Assembly: GCA_037128705.1 (NCBI GenBank)
Contig: JBAXVX010000006.1
Span: 57,194-121,193, forward strand
Reading direction: 5' to 3'
Length of the DNA stretch: 64,000 bases
DNA from: CAIVAT01 sp037128705
GTDB lineage: Bacteria; Bacteroidota; Bacteroidia; Bacteroidales; FEN-979
Positions 17,354-25,466 of the stretch are shown here, piece by piece. The translations under genes were made by a program, and so were the position numbers. Below the pieces are notes generated by a model. That model saw only the letters and a program-made list of their open reading frames with translations. It did no database searches and was not told the origin of the DNA. The number at the start of each line of letters is the position of its first letter. Positions within the stretch are counted from its first letter, which is position 1.

Positions 17354-18643
17354 TTTATTGGAGGTTTCATAATAGACCACCCACACATACACCCCGTCGG
17401 GACATTGATCAACGCCGCTGTTATTGAGTGACCCATCCCATGGATCAAGGATGTCGTCCGACATGAAAACCATTTGTCCCCAGCGGTTATAAATCTTGAT
17501 ATTATACCTGGTAATGTAATCTGCCGGAAGTCCCTTAATATTAAATTTTGCGTTTTCCTGGTGAATGCTGTTGGGGGCGAAAGCATTGGGCATCTGTGGT
17601 TCAACAGTCACTGTAACCGTTTCGGTGAATGTCTCCCCATTGCAAATTGTCGCAGTGACAAGATAGGTTGTGGTTTCGTTGGGCACAACGACCACCGTCT
17701 GATCCCACGAAAATGGTTCGGTACCGGAACCTTCATACCACCGGTATTCAATTTTATCGCCGGGGGTGATGGGTACAATCTTATAAGGTATTGAGGTAAC
17801 CGAATAGGTAGTAAGAGAGGTAGGGACAAATCTCCAGCTTTCCTGGTTCGCACTCCATGAGGTGGAATTCCGATTTATATTTTGCGGAGTTTCAAATAAA
17901 TACCCGGTAATATCCTGAATTCCGATGGTACATTTGTTATCCCAGCTGACGCAGACCGGTTTGCTTGAAATATGTGTTTCAATGGTATCGCCCTCCTTCA
18001 AAACAATCTGAAAAGTAACGGGGGTTGAAGGGCAACCAATCATGGGGCACTGACACCACATGACAACAAGGCTTCTGTTCGGGGCCTCACCTATGGTTTG
18101 GTAAAAAATAAACGGGCCACCCTCCTGGCCCGGATCATAATCCTCCATTGCACCCAGGATACAGTTTTTCGGACTTTTGGGGTCTGCACTTGGAAGATGG
18201 ATATTTCGCGTTGCTCCCCAATTGATATCATGGGTAAAACTTATCCAGCCATTGTCTCCGATTGAAAATTTTGTATAAACATCGCCATAAAAAGTGAATG
18301 GGAACCCAATGTCAAAGGGGCCTTGCACCCTGTTGTCCACCGTGGCGACTCCATTGGCTATCATGCCATATTGGGCCGTCAGGGTGACCGGGACCCCCGG
18401 GTTGATTGTTACGGGTAAAAAAGGGTCGATGCCGGTCAGGGAGGCATTTGATTTTGCAGCATCCTTTCCAAGGTTAACAGTGACATTCCTGGTCACATCC
18501 TGTTGGGCGGAGAGAAAGAAAGGGAGGAGGAGGAAAAAAAGAAATGACGAACGACGAATGACGAGTGACGAGTGACACGTGACGTGTGACGCGTGACGCG
18601 TGACAATTGGCAAGTGAAATCGTCGGGAATGATTGTTTAGCAT
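17312..18643 (-). CDS. Secreted protein with gliding-type C-terminal domain (CHU_C, T9SS type B-like)
   Basis: Surface or secreted protein of about 443 residues. The C-terminal 90 residues (NAFAPNSIHQENAKF, YNIKIYNRWGQMVF, DPWDGS, CPDGVYVWVV) are the gliding motility-associated domain that directs export through the type IX system. The middle resembles the SprB-like and PKD-like beta domains of such proteins (YRWYEGSG, TYLVTATICNGET). Its signal peptide core (FLFFLLLPFFLSAQQ) is preceded by a long n-region encoded by the TGAC heptamer array. I use the ATG at 18643. The frame is open to 18724 but that start would leave no room before glyA. A TTG at 18613 is another option. Function unknown. 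Confidence 0.8.
   Translation of the reverse strand: MLNNHSRRFHLPIVTRHASHVTCHSSLVIRRSSFLFFLLLPFFLSAQQDVTRNVTVNLGKDAAKSNASLTGIDPFLPVTINPGVPVTLTAQYGMIANGVATVDNRVQGPFDIGFPFTFYGDVYTKFSIGDNGWISFTHDINWGATRNIHLPSADPKSPKNCILGAMEDYDPGQEGGPFIFYQTIGEAPNRSLVVMWCQCPMIGCPSTPVTFQIVLKEGDTIETHISSKPVCVSWDNKCTIGIQDITGYLFETPQNINRNSTSWSANQESWRFVPTSLTTYSVTSIPYKIVPITPGDKIEYRWYEGSGTEPFSWDQTVVVVPNETTTYLVTATICNGETFTETVTVTVEPQMPNAFAPNSIHQENAKFNIKGLPADYITRYNIKIYNRWGQMVFMSDDILDPWDGSLNNSGVDQCPDGVYVWVVYYETSNKSKVTNKGTVTLFR
18544..18606 (+). repeat. Nine in-phase heptamers inside a coding 5' end
   Basis: Nine consecutive 7-base units of the form RYGACNN (ATGACGA, ACGACGA, ATGACGA, GTGACGA, GTGACAC, GTGACGT, GTGACGC, GTGACGC, GTGACAA). 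The opposite strand has no stop codons and is read as residues VTRHASHVTCHSSLVIRR of the gliding-type protein, supplying the basic n-region of its signal peptide. Confidence 0.9.
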
Positions 18644-18693
18644 GAAGATTTGACTTTTCACGGCAAATATCCCAATTTTATCTGAAATAATTT

Positions 18694-18701
18694 TACTTTT
18701 G
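18694..18701 (+). promoter_or_regulatory. -7 box for glyA
   Basis: TACTTTTG matches TAnnTTTG and lies 58 bases before the glyA ATG. No convincing -33 element. Confidence 0.45.
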
Positions 18702-18759
18702 TTCTTCCGAACGACTTTAATCATTCAACGATATTTTATCCCCAAAATTTTAACCTGTT

Positions 18760-20040
18760 ATGAAAAAAGATAGTGCGATTTTCAGGGTCATTAAAAATGA
18801 ATTGCATCGGCAAACCAGCGGACTGGAGCTGATTGCTTCGGAAAATTTTGTCAGCGACCAGGTGTTGAAGGCCATGGGTTCCTGTTTGACCAACAAGTAT
18901 GCTGAGGGTTATCCCGGTAAACGATATTATGGTGGTTGTCAGAATGTTGACGAATCTGAACAACTTGCGATCGACCGTGCAAAGGCCCTGTTTAACGCCG
19001 AATGGGTCAATGTTCAACCGCATTCAGGCGCACAGGCCAATATGGCGGTCCTGATGACCTGTCTCAAGCCGGGCGACACATTTATGGGGCTGGATCTTTC
19101 ACATGGCGGTCATCTTTCGCACGGCTCCCCGGTAAATTCATCCGGAATTCTGTATAAAGCGGTGGCCTACCAGGTTGAACAGGATTCGGGCGTTATTGAT
19201 TATGACAAGATGGAAGAAAAGGCTCTGGCAATCAAGCCCAAGCTTCTCATTGCCGGCGCCTCAGCCTATTCGCGTGACTGGGATTACCAGAGAATGCGTA
19301 AAATAGCCGACAGCATCGGCGCACTGCTCATGGCGGACATCGCGCATCCGGCAGGATTGATTGCACGCGGGTTGCTGAACGACCCCCTGCCCTATTGCCA
19401 TATCGTGACCACCACCACCCATAAGACCCTGCGCGGGCCCCGTGGAGGGATGATCCTGATGGGGAAGGATTTTGAAAATCCATGGAAACTCACCACCCTG
19501 AAAGGTGAAATAAAAATGATGTCGCAACTGCTCGATTCAGCCGTATTCCCCGGAATTCAGGGCGGCCCCCTGGAGCATGTGATCGCAGCCAAAGCCGTTT
19601 CATTTTACGAAGCCCTTACGGATGAATACATGGACTATGTACTCCAGGTGAAGAAAAATGCCACCGCCATGGCCAAAGCATTTATCGACAAGGGGTATCA
19701 TGTTATTTCAGGAGGAACCGACAACCACCTGATGCTGATCGACCTGAGGACAAAATTCCCGAACATTACAGGAAAACAGGTTGAAAACACCCTGGTGAGG
19801 GCCGATATTACCGTAAACAAGAACATGGTTCCCTTCGACAGCCGGTCGCCATTCCAGACATCTGGTTTGCGGGTTGGCACGCCAGCAATTACCACCCGGG
19901 GCCTGAAGGAAAAACATATGCCGAAAATCGTCACCCTGATCGACGAAGTTATCAGCGATATTGAAAATGAAGCTAAAATCGTGAAGGTGGGCAAAAAGGT
20001 CAACGAGATGATGGCTGAATTCCCCTTATTTGCCTATTGA
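18760..20040 (+). CDS. glyA: Serine hydroxymethyltransferase
   Basis: PLP enzyme converting serine and tetrahydrofolate to glycine and methylene-tetrahydrofolate, the main cytoplasmic one-carbon source. The 426 residues carry the SHMT N-terminus (LELIASENFVSDQVL), the NVQPHSGAQAN and MGLDLSHGGHLSHG substrate motifs, and the PLP-binding Lys222 in TTTTHKTLRGPRGG. VNKNMVPFDSRSPFQTSGLRVGTPA near the C-terminus is also typical. The TGA stop overlaps the next ATG by one base (TGATG), so the phosphatase and ppk1 genes are probably cotranscribed with it. Confidence 0.98.
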   Translation: MKKDSAIFRVIKNELHRQTSGLELIASENFVSDQVLKAMGSCLTNKYAEGYPGKRYYGGCQNVDESEQLAIDRAKALFNAEWVNVQPHSGAQANMAVLMTCLKPGDTFMGLDLSHGGHLSHGSPVNSSGILYKAVAYQVEQDSGVIDYDKMEEKALAIKPKLLIAGASAYSRDWDYQRMRKIADSIGALLMADIAHPAGLIARGLLNDPLPYCHIVTTTTHKTLRGPRGGMILMGKDFENPWKLTTLKGEIKMMSQLLDSAVFPGIQGGPLEHVIAAKAVSFYEALTDEYMDYVLQVKKNATAMAKAFIDKGYHVISGGTDNHLMLIDLRTKFPNITGKQVENTLVRADITVNKNMVPFDSRSPFQTSGLRVGTPAITTRGLKEKHMPKIVTLIDEVISDIENEAKIVKVGKKVNEMMAEFPLFAY

Positions 20041-20537
20041 TGAAAACATTGTATTTAGTTCGTCATGCCAAGGCCTCCTGGGATGAACCCGGAGTGTCGG
20101 ATGCCGACCGGCCGCTGATCCCCAAGGGGGTCAAAAAGACCAGTCTCATCGTGGATTTTCTTCAGAAGAGAGGAACATCTGTTGACCTTATGATCTCAAG
20201 CCCGGCCGTTCGCGCTTTCGAAACTGCAAAAATCGTGGCCACCGGGTTGAATTACCCGTTAAATAAAATCAAGACCGACCGGAAAATTTACGACGGATAC
20301 TATGACCGGATTCTTGATATCATCTACGGCACATCCAAGGAGATTGATTCCCTGATGATCTTTGGTCACAATCCGACGATCACCAACCTGGCGAACCTTT
20401 TTTTGCACCCCGGGATTGAAGCCATGCCCACATCCTGCTGCGTTTGTCTTTCTTTCCAAATCGACGGTTGGCACGACATTCCCTCGAATGAGGCCATCCG
20501 AGAATTCGTTGTATTTCCAAAGATGCTGACGCAATGA
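20040..20537 (+). CDS. SixA-like histidine phosphatase
   Basis: A 165-residue single-domain member of the histidine phosphatase (phosphoglycerate mutase-like) superfamily. LYLVRHAKASW holds the catalytic RHG-type His, SSPAVRAFETAKI the second Arg region and MIFGHNPTI the second His. SixA in E. coli removes phosphate from phosphohistidine proteins, and the substrate here is unknown. I take the ATG at 20040. A preceding TTG adds one residue. The gene is squeezed between glyA (one-base overlap) and ppk1 (four-base ATGA overlap), so it is translated with ppk1, whose enzyme itself goes through a phosphohistidine. Confidence 0.88.
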   Translation: MKTLYLVRHAKASWDEPGVSDADRPLIPKGVKKTSLIVDFLQKRGTSVDLMISSPAVRAFETAKIVATGLNYPLNKIKTDRKIYDGYYDRILDIIYGTSKEIDSLMIFGHNPTITNLANLFLHPGIEAMPTSCCVCLSFQIDGWHDIPSNEAIREFVVFPKMLTQ

Positions 20538-22588
20538 CTGTAAAAAGGAAAATTCCCATCCTCAACCGCGACCTCAACTGGCTCTATTTCAATGGCCGTG
20601 TTTTGCAGGAAGCTGCTGATGTGCGGAATCCTTTGTTGGAGCGACTGAAATTCCTGGGAATTTTCTCCAATAACCGGGATGAATTTTTCCGGGTTCGCGT
20701 CGCCACACTGAACCGCATGCTCAAGGTCGAACGGTTTCATTACGATACCCCGGTAAACCCGAAGAAAGCGCTGAAAGAGATTGGAGAACTGGTTCAGACA
20801 CAGGAACGTGAATTTATGCAGGTTTACGAAAAAATCGTCACCGACCTGGCACGTCACAACATTTTCATCATCAACGAAACGCAACTTTCGGAATCCCAGG
20901 GAATCTTTGTACGTAAATATTTCAGGGAGCAGGTTCGCGGTGTATTGTTTCCGATCATGGTGAGCAGCCTGAGGGATATCTCCTCCCTGCGTGATAAATC
21001 AATCTACCTGGCTGCAACCATCGGCCGACAGGACAAGGCGCTTAAAGATGACTATGCGCTGATCGAACTTCCCACGAAAACCATCTCCAGGTTCCTGATC
21101 CTGCCCACAGAGGGAGATAAACGATACATCATCCTGCTCGACGACATCATCCGGTATTGTCTTTCTGAAATATTTTCCATTTTCGGTTACGATACTTTTT
21201 CGGCTTATACTGTGAAAATTACCCGGGATGCTGAAATCGACATCGACACGGATGTTTCAAAGAGTTTTCTCGAGGTGATGACCGAAAGCCTGAAGCAGCG
21301 GAAGCGCGGGATTCCGGTAAGATTTGTTTATGACAAATCGATCCCGCAGGATTTGCTGAAGATCATTACCCGGCGCCTGGAAATCACCAAAGACGATCCC
21401 ATCAGGGGTGGCGGGAGATATCACAACTTCAAGGATTTCATGGGTTTCCCAAACCTCGGGCACAAGGAGCTGGAATATGAGCCGCTCGTCCCGCTGATGC
21501 ATAAGGATTTGCCAATAAACAGGAGCATACTTTCTTCTATCAGGCAGAAAGATATTCTTCTTCAATATCCCTATCAGTCCTTCCAGTACATCATTGATCT
21601 TTTGCGTGAGGCCTCGATCGATCCAAAGGTACGTTCGATCAAAATGACGATATACCGGGCAGCGAAAAATTCAAGCGTCATCAACGCCCTGATCAATGCC
21701 GCCAGGAATGGTAAATATGTTACCGTTTTTATGGAACTTCAGGCGCGGTTTGATGAAGAGGCCAACATTTTCTGGACTGAAAGACTGCGCGAGGAGGGTG
21801 TTAAGGTCATTCACAGCATTCCGGGGTTTAAAGTCCACAGCAAACTCATCCTGATCCGCCGGAAAGAGAACAACAACAATTTCTTTTTCTCTTTCATCGG
21901 AACCGGGAACTTCAACGAAGACACGGCTAAAATATACTCCGATGTAAGTCTGCTTACTGCCAACCAGACCATTTGCACCGACGTGGTCAATGCCTTTCAC
22001 CTGATTGAAGAGAGCTACCGTCCGTTCAAGTTTAAAGCCCTGGTTGTGGCTCCTGTGAACATGCGGAATTTTTATATCAAGATGCTTCACAATGAAATGC
22101 ATCATGCTGCGGCAGGCAGGGAGGCATGGGTCATCATTAAACTGAACAGCCTGGTAGATGGGGCCATGGTGAGAAAGCTCTACAAAGCCAGCCAGGCCGG
22201 CGTAAAGATCAAGCTCATCATCCGGGGAATATGCACCCTGGTACCAGGGATCCCGGGACTGAGCGATAACATTGAAGCCATCAGTATTGTGGACCGGTTC
22301 CTCGAGCATGCACGCATCGTGGTTTTCTGTAATGGCGGCGACAACCAGTACTACATTACCTCCGCTGACTGGATGGTCCGGAATTTTGACAACCGCATCG
22401 AGGTGGCCACTCCGATCTTTGATCGCGGGATCCAGGGCCAGATCAAAAAGATGCTTGATATTCAATTGTCGGACAATGTAAAGGCCAGAATTATTGGTCC
22501 GGAAGTGCAGAACCAATATAAAAAAACCAGCGGCCCGGCCATCCGTTCGCAGGTAGAGATCTATAATTACCTGAAGGAACAGGTGTAG
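20534..22588 (+). CDS. ppk1: Polyphosphate kinase 1
   Basis: Reversibly transfers the ATP gamma-phosphate to polyphosphate. The 684-residue protein has the N domain (ILNRDLNWLYFNGRVLQEA), head domain, and two phospholipase-D-like C domains. His435 in FKVHSKLILI is the autophosphorylated residue, and LEHARIVVF holds the second catalytic His. RFDEEANIFW is the conserved nucleotide/Mg segment. Complete and typical. It begins inside the stop codon of the phosphatase gene. A heptamer array follows about 30 bases after its stop. Confidence 0.96.
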   Translation: MTVKRKIPILNRDLNWLYFNGRVLQEAADVRNPLLERLKFLGIFSNNRDEFFRVRVATLNRMLKVERFHYDTPVNPKKALKEIGELVQTQEREFMQVYEKIVTDLARHNIFIINETQLSESQGIFVRKYFREQVRGVLFPIMVSSLRDISSLRDKSIYLAATIGRQDKALKDDYALIELPTKTISRFLILPTEGDKRYIILLDDIIRYCLSEIFSIFGYDTFSAYTVKITRDAEIDIDTDVSKSFLEVMTESLKQRKRGIPVRFVYDKSIPQDLLKIITRRLEITKDDPIRGGGRYHNFKDFMGFPNLGHKELEYEPLVPLMHKDLPINRSILSSIRQKDILLQYPYQSFQYIIDLLREASIDPKVRSIKMTIYRAAKNSSVINALINAARNGKYVTVFMELQARFDEEANIFWTERLREEGVKVIHSIPGFKVHSKLILIRRKENNNNFFFSFIGTGNFNEDTAKIYSDVSLLTANQTICTDVVNAFHLIEESYRPFKFKALVVAPVNMRNFYIKMLHNEMHHAAAGREAWVIIKLNSLVDGAMVRKLYKASQAGVKIKLIIRGICTLVPGIPGLSDNIEAISIVDRFLEHARIVVFCNGGDNQYYITSADWMVRNFDNRIEVATPIFDRGIQGQIKKMLDIQLSDNVKARIIGPEVQNQYKKTSGPAIRSQVEIYNYLKEQV

Positions 22589-22621
22589 TAAAATTAAGGC
22601 AATGATCGCCATGCAGAAAAA

Positions 22622-22649
22622 ATTCGTCATTATTCATTCGTAATTCGTA
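22622..22649 (+). repeat. Four ATTCGTM-type heptamers between ppk1 and divIC
   Basis: Consecutive units ATTCGTC, ATTATTC, ATTCGTA and ATTCGTA end seven bases before the apparent TTG start of divIC. Read on the minus strand, they belong to the TGACGAA/TTACGAA group also found after rpsB. Confidence 0.8.
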
Positions 22650-22656
22650 ACTCCAA

Positions 22657-22971
22657 TTGTCTGTCCTGAAATTTATCTTCCGTATCCTCATCAATAAATA
22701 CTTCCTTACCACGGTTGCATTTATTGTATGGATGGTATTCTTCGACAGCAACAACCTCCTGACGAGAAACCGTTTGCAGGAGAATCTGGATGGACTCAAT
22801 GTTGAAAAACAGTTCTATCTGCAGGAAATAAAAAAAGATTCGACCCTGACCTACCAGTTGTTGAATGATAGTCTGCAGCTTGAAAAATTTGCACGGGAGC
22901 GCTACCTGATGAAAAAGGGGAAAGAGGATGTTTTTCTCGTGATTGACACTACTGCGGATCGACATCCATAA
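22657..22971 (+). CDS. FtsB/DivIC-family septum protein
   Basis: A 104-residue bitopic protein: short cytoplasmic tail, one transmembrane helix (about residues 13-30, YFLTTVAFIVWMVFF), then a coiled coil (LTRNRLQENLDGLNVEKQ) and a periplasmic stretch ending KFARERYLMKKGKEDVFLV. The order and the AR(E)RY-(L)-K(K)-GE(D)-F motif are those of FtsB/DivIC proteins of the divisome. No ATG is available: the frame is closed by TAA at 22648-22650, inside the heptamer array, and TTG at 22657 is the only reasonable start. The 3' end overlaps the 3' end of priA by 23 bases. Confidence 0.82.
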   Translation: MSVLKFIFRILINKYFLTTVAFIVWMVFFDSNNLLTRNRLQENLDGLNVEKQFYLQEIKKDSTLTYQLLNDSLQLEKFARERYLMKKGKEDVFLVIDTTADRHP

Positions 22972-25447
22972 TCACCTTCACCGACCTGAACCCGGGATTT
23001 TCCTGAAATTTTTCAATCTCTTCAACCATCCTGGTCTTCATTGATCCTGTTGTGGAGTTGCGTTCGATCTTAAAAAGGATCTGTTTGATATAATAATTCA
23101 TGATCCGGGATACTACCGGGAATTCAGGCCCCAGAATTCGTTTCCCGAATACCTTCCTCAGCGAGGAGGCCAGGTTGTCTGCCGCCTTATTCAGTAAATC
23201 AGGGTCCTTGTGTTTAAGTTTCAGCATGACCAGGCGGGTGTAGGGCGGGTATTTGAATTTCTGCCTTTCAGCCAATTGCTGCATGAACATCGCCTTGTAG
23301 TCATGTTTCACCACATAACGGATGACAAGGTGATCGGGGTTATAGGTTTGGATGATCACCCTTCCCTGTTTATTCTTTCTGCCCGAACGGCCGCCGACCT
23401 GCGCCATGAGCTGAAAACTCCGTTCCACTGCCCTGAAGTCAGGATAACTCAGCATGTTGTCGGCATTCAGAACACAGACCAGGCTGACGTGGTCGAAATC
23501 AAGCCCTTTGGTCACCATCTGGGTCCCGACCAGTATATCAATTTTCTTTGATTCAAAATCGCCGATGATCTGCTGGAGGGAGTGCTTGCTCCGGGTCGTA
23601 TCCAGGTCCATTCGCACAATCCTGGCTTTCGGGAAGATCAATCCCAACTCCTCCTCCACCTTTTCGGTTCCAAAGCCCCGCATCTTAATGTTGGTTCCAT
23701 GACAATCAGGGCATCTGACGGGAATCGGGGCCACGTAACCACAGTAATGACAGCGGAGCTGGTTGCTTTTCTTGTGGTATACCAGTGACACGTCACAATT
23801 TTTGCACGAAGGCATCCAATGACAGACATCACATTCAAGGCGAAGAGAAAATCCCCGCCGGTTCTGGAAAAGAATGGCCTGTTCCCCGTTGGCCAGCACT
23901 GATTCAAGCTGAACCAGGAGTTCGGAAGAAAAATGGCTCTTCATCAATCCCTGCCGCAGGGATTCCTTGACGTTGACCACCTGGATCAATGGCATCTCCA
24001 TGTTGGCATACCGCTCAGATAATTCCACGAGCCCGTATTTCCCCTGCACTGCATTGAAATAACTTTCGACGGAGGGGGTAGCCGAACCCAGCAGGGTTTT
24101 TGCTCCATGCAGCTGGGCAAGGACAATGGCTGCATCCCGGCCATTGTAGCGGGGGGCAGGATCCATCTGCTTGAAGGAGGGATCGTGTTCTTCGTCCACT
24201 ACCACCAGTCCGAGATTTGAAAAAGGGAGAAACACCGCAGAGCGGGCACCAAGGATGATGTCATATCGCCTGTTGACGGACTGCTGAAGGCTGTGTTCAA
24301 GCACACCATTCCAGATCTCCACCCGCTCGTGTTCGTTGAAGCGCGAATGATAAACCCCCACCCTGTCACCGAAATATTTTCGCAGCCTGCTGATTATTTG
24401 CGTTGTCAGGGCGATTTCAGGCAACATGAACAGCACCTGTTTTCCCTGGTCAATGACCTCCCTGATCAGTTTGATATAAATTTCGGTCTTCCCGCTGGAG
24501 GTGACGCCATGCAGCAAGACAACCTCTTTGGTCTTAAACGATTCATTGATGCTTGCAAAAGCTTCTTTCTGGCCATCGGTCAGTTCGATCGTTTCTGTTG
24601 AAGACGCCTGCCCCGACAAATCAAACCTGCTGGTGAGCTTTTCGTATGTTTCAAAGATTCCCTTGCTGATGAGAATTTCAAGCTGGGCGGCGGTTCCTTT
24701 TGACTGTTTAAGCAGATCGGATCGTTTTACCTCCTTTATTGTTCCAAAACCATATTGTGAGATCCTGATGAAGGTCATGAGGATCTCAAGTTGCTTTTTA
24801 GCCCGCTTTTCAAGCTGGTCAAACAGCCTCTTTATGGCCTCTTCATCATCGGCATATTCAGGCAGCAGCAACACAAAAGTTTCATGTTTCGGTTTGTAGG
24901 GATCATTCAGCTCCTCTTCGGGAAGGATGATACCCTTCTCGATCAGGGTTTTGATCACCGGGATGGTTTTCTGCTGATCCAGGATTTGAGCGACCTCTGA
25001 TATGGCGATGGTTTTGCGGTTGTGAAGCGCTTCAACCAGCAGCAGCTCCTTTTCGTTCAACCCCGAAAGATCGTCGGGGAGCACCGGATTCAGGGCAATT
25101 TTTGATTCACTGGCCAGTTTAAGCGCTGAGGGCAACGCCGCATTCATCACCTCGCCACGGTGGCAGAGGTAATACTCAGCCAGCCAGTTCCAGAATCTGA
25201 ATTGAACCGGTGAAAGGATCGGAAGTTCGTCCAGGACAGATAAAATATATTTCGGAATCCGGTCTTTGGGGACCTCTTCGTGGATCCTGGTGACCAGGGC
25301 CGTATAAATTTTCCTGGCGCCAAACTGAACTACCACCCTGATTCCCTCCTTCATGTGTGGATTCATCTCAAAGGGGACACGGTAGGTAAATGTCGCACCT
25401 ACCGGGAGTGGCAATAGAACATCAGCAAACAGGGTAATCCGTTCCAA
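22949..25447 (-). CDS. priA: Primosomal protein N' (PriA helicase)
   Basis: Replication-restart 3'-5' DNA helicase. An N-terminal DNA-binding domain (LFADVLLPLPVGATFTYRVP) precedes the helicase core with Walker A (GVTSSGKTEIYIK), DEEHD box (VVDEEHDPSFKQ) and GSATPS. A zinc-binding insert of paired CXXC motifs (CDVCHWMPSCKNC, CHYCGY, CPDC) and motifs V/VI (GTQMVTKGLDF, VGGRSGRK) follow. I start at TTG 25447 (832 residues), which gives the usual PriA N-terminus 19 bases after the pfkA stop. The open frame continues to an ATG at 25540, but that start would lie inside pfkA and adds unrelated residues. Confidence 0.94.
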   Translation of the reverse strand: MERITLFADVLLPLPVGATFTYRVPFEMNPHMKEGIRVVVQFGARKIYTALVTRIHEEVPKDRIPKYILSVLDELPILSPVQFRFWNWLAEYYLCHRGEVMNAALPSALKLASESKIALNPVLPDDLSGLNEKELLLVEALHNRKTIAISEVAQILDQQKTIPVIKTLIEKGIILPEEELNDPYKPKHETFVLLLPEYADDEEAIKRLFDQLEKRAKKQLEILMTFIRISQYGFGTIKEVKRSDLLKQSKGTAAQLEILISKGIFETYEKLTSRFDLSGQASSTETIELTDGQKEAFASINESFKTKEVVLLHGVTSSGKTEIYIKLIREVIDQGKQVLFMLPEIALTTQIISRLRKYFGDRVGVYHSRFNEHERVEIWNGVLEHSLQQSVNRRYDIILGARSAVFLPFSNLGLVVVDEEHDPSFKQMDPAPRYNGRDAAIVLAQLHGAKTLLGSATPSVESYFNAVQGKYGLVELSERYANMEMPLIQVVNVKESLRQGLMKSHFSSELLVQLESVLANGEQAILFQNRRGFSLRLECDVCHWMPSCKNCDVSLVYHKKSNQLRCHYCGYVAPIPVRCPDCHGTNIKMRGFGTEKVEEELGLIFPKARIVRMDLDTTRSKHSLQQIIGDFESKKIDILVGTQMVTKGLDFDHVSLVCVLNADNMLSYPDFRAVERSFQLMAQVGGRSGRKNKQGRVIIQTYNPDHLVIRYVVKHDYKAMFMQQLAERQKFKYPPYTRLVMLKLKHKDPDLLNKAADNLASSLRKVFGKRILGPEFPVVSRIMNYYIKQILFKIERNSTTGSMKTRMVEEIEKFQENPGFRSVKVIMDVDPQ

Positions 25448-25466
25448 TGAAAAAAGCGTTAATGCT

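Noticed and set aside
18544..18606. Heptamer arrays considered as CRISPR or phase-variation tracts
   Set aside because: Units of 7-8 bases with no spacers are not CRISPR. Phase variation would need a frame switch in a single exact repeat, and the units here are degenerate, though the array at 18544 does lie in a coding 5' end.
18644..18724. Longer start for the gliding-type protein at 18724
   Set aside because: It would leave only 35 bases to the glyA start, cover the glyA promoter box and add residues unlike a signal peptide.
21671..22630. 319-codon open frame on the minus strand
   Set aside because: Antisense to ppk1, whose catalytic motifs are intact on the plus strand.
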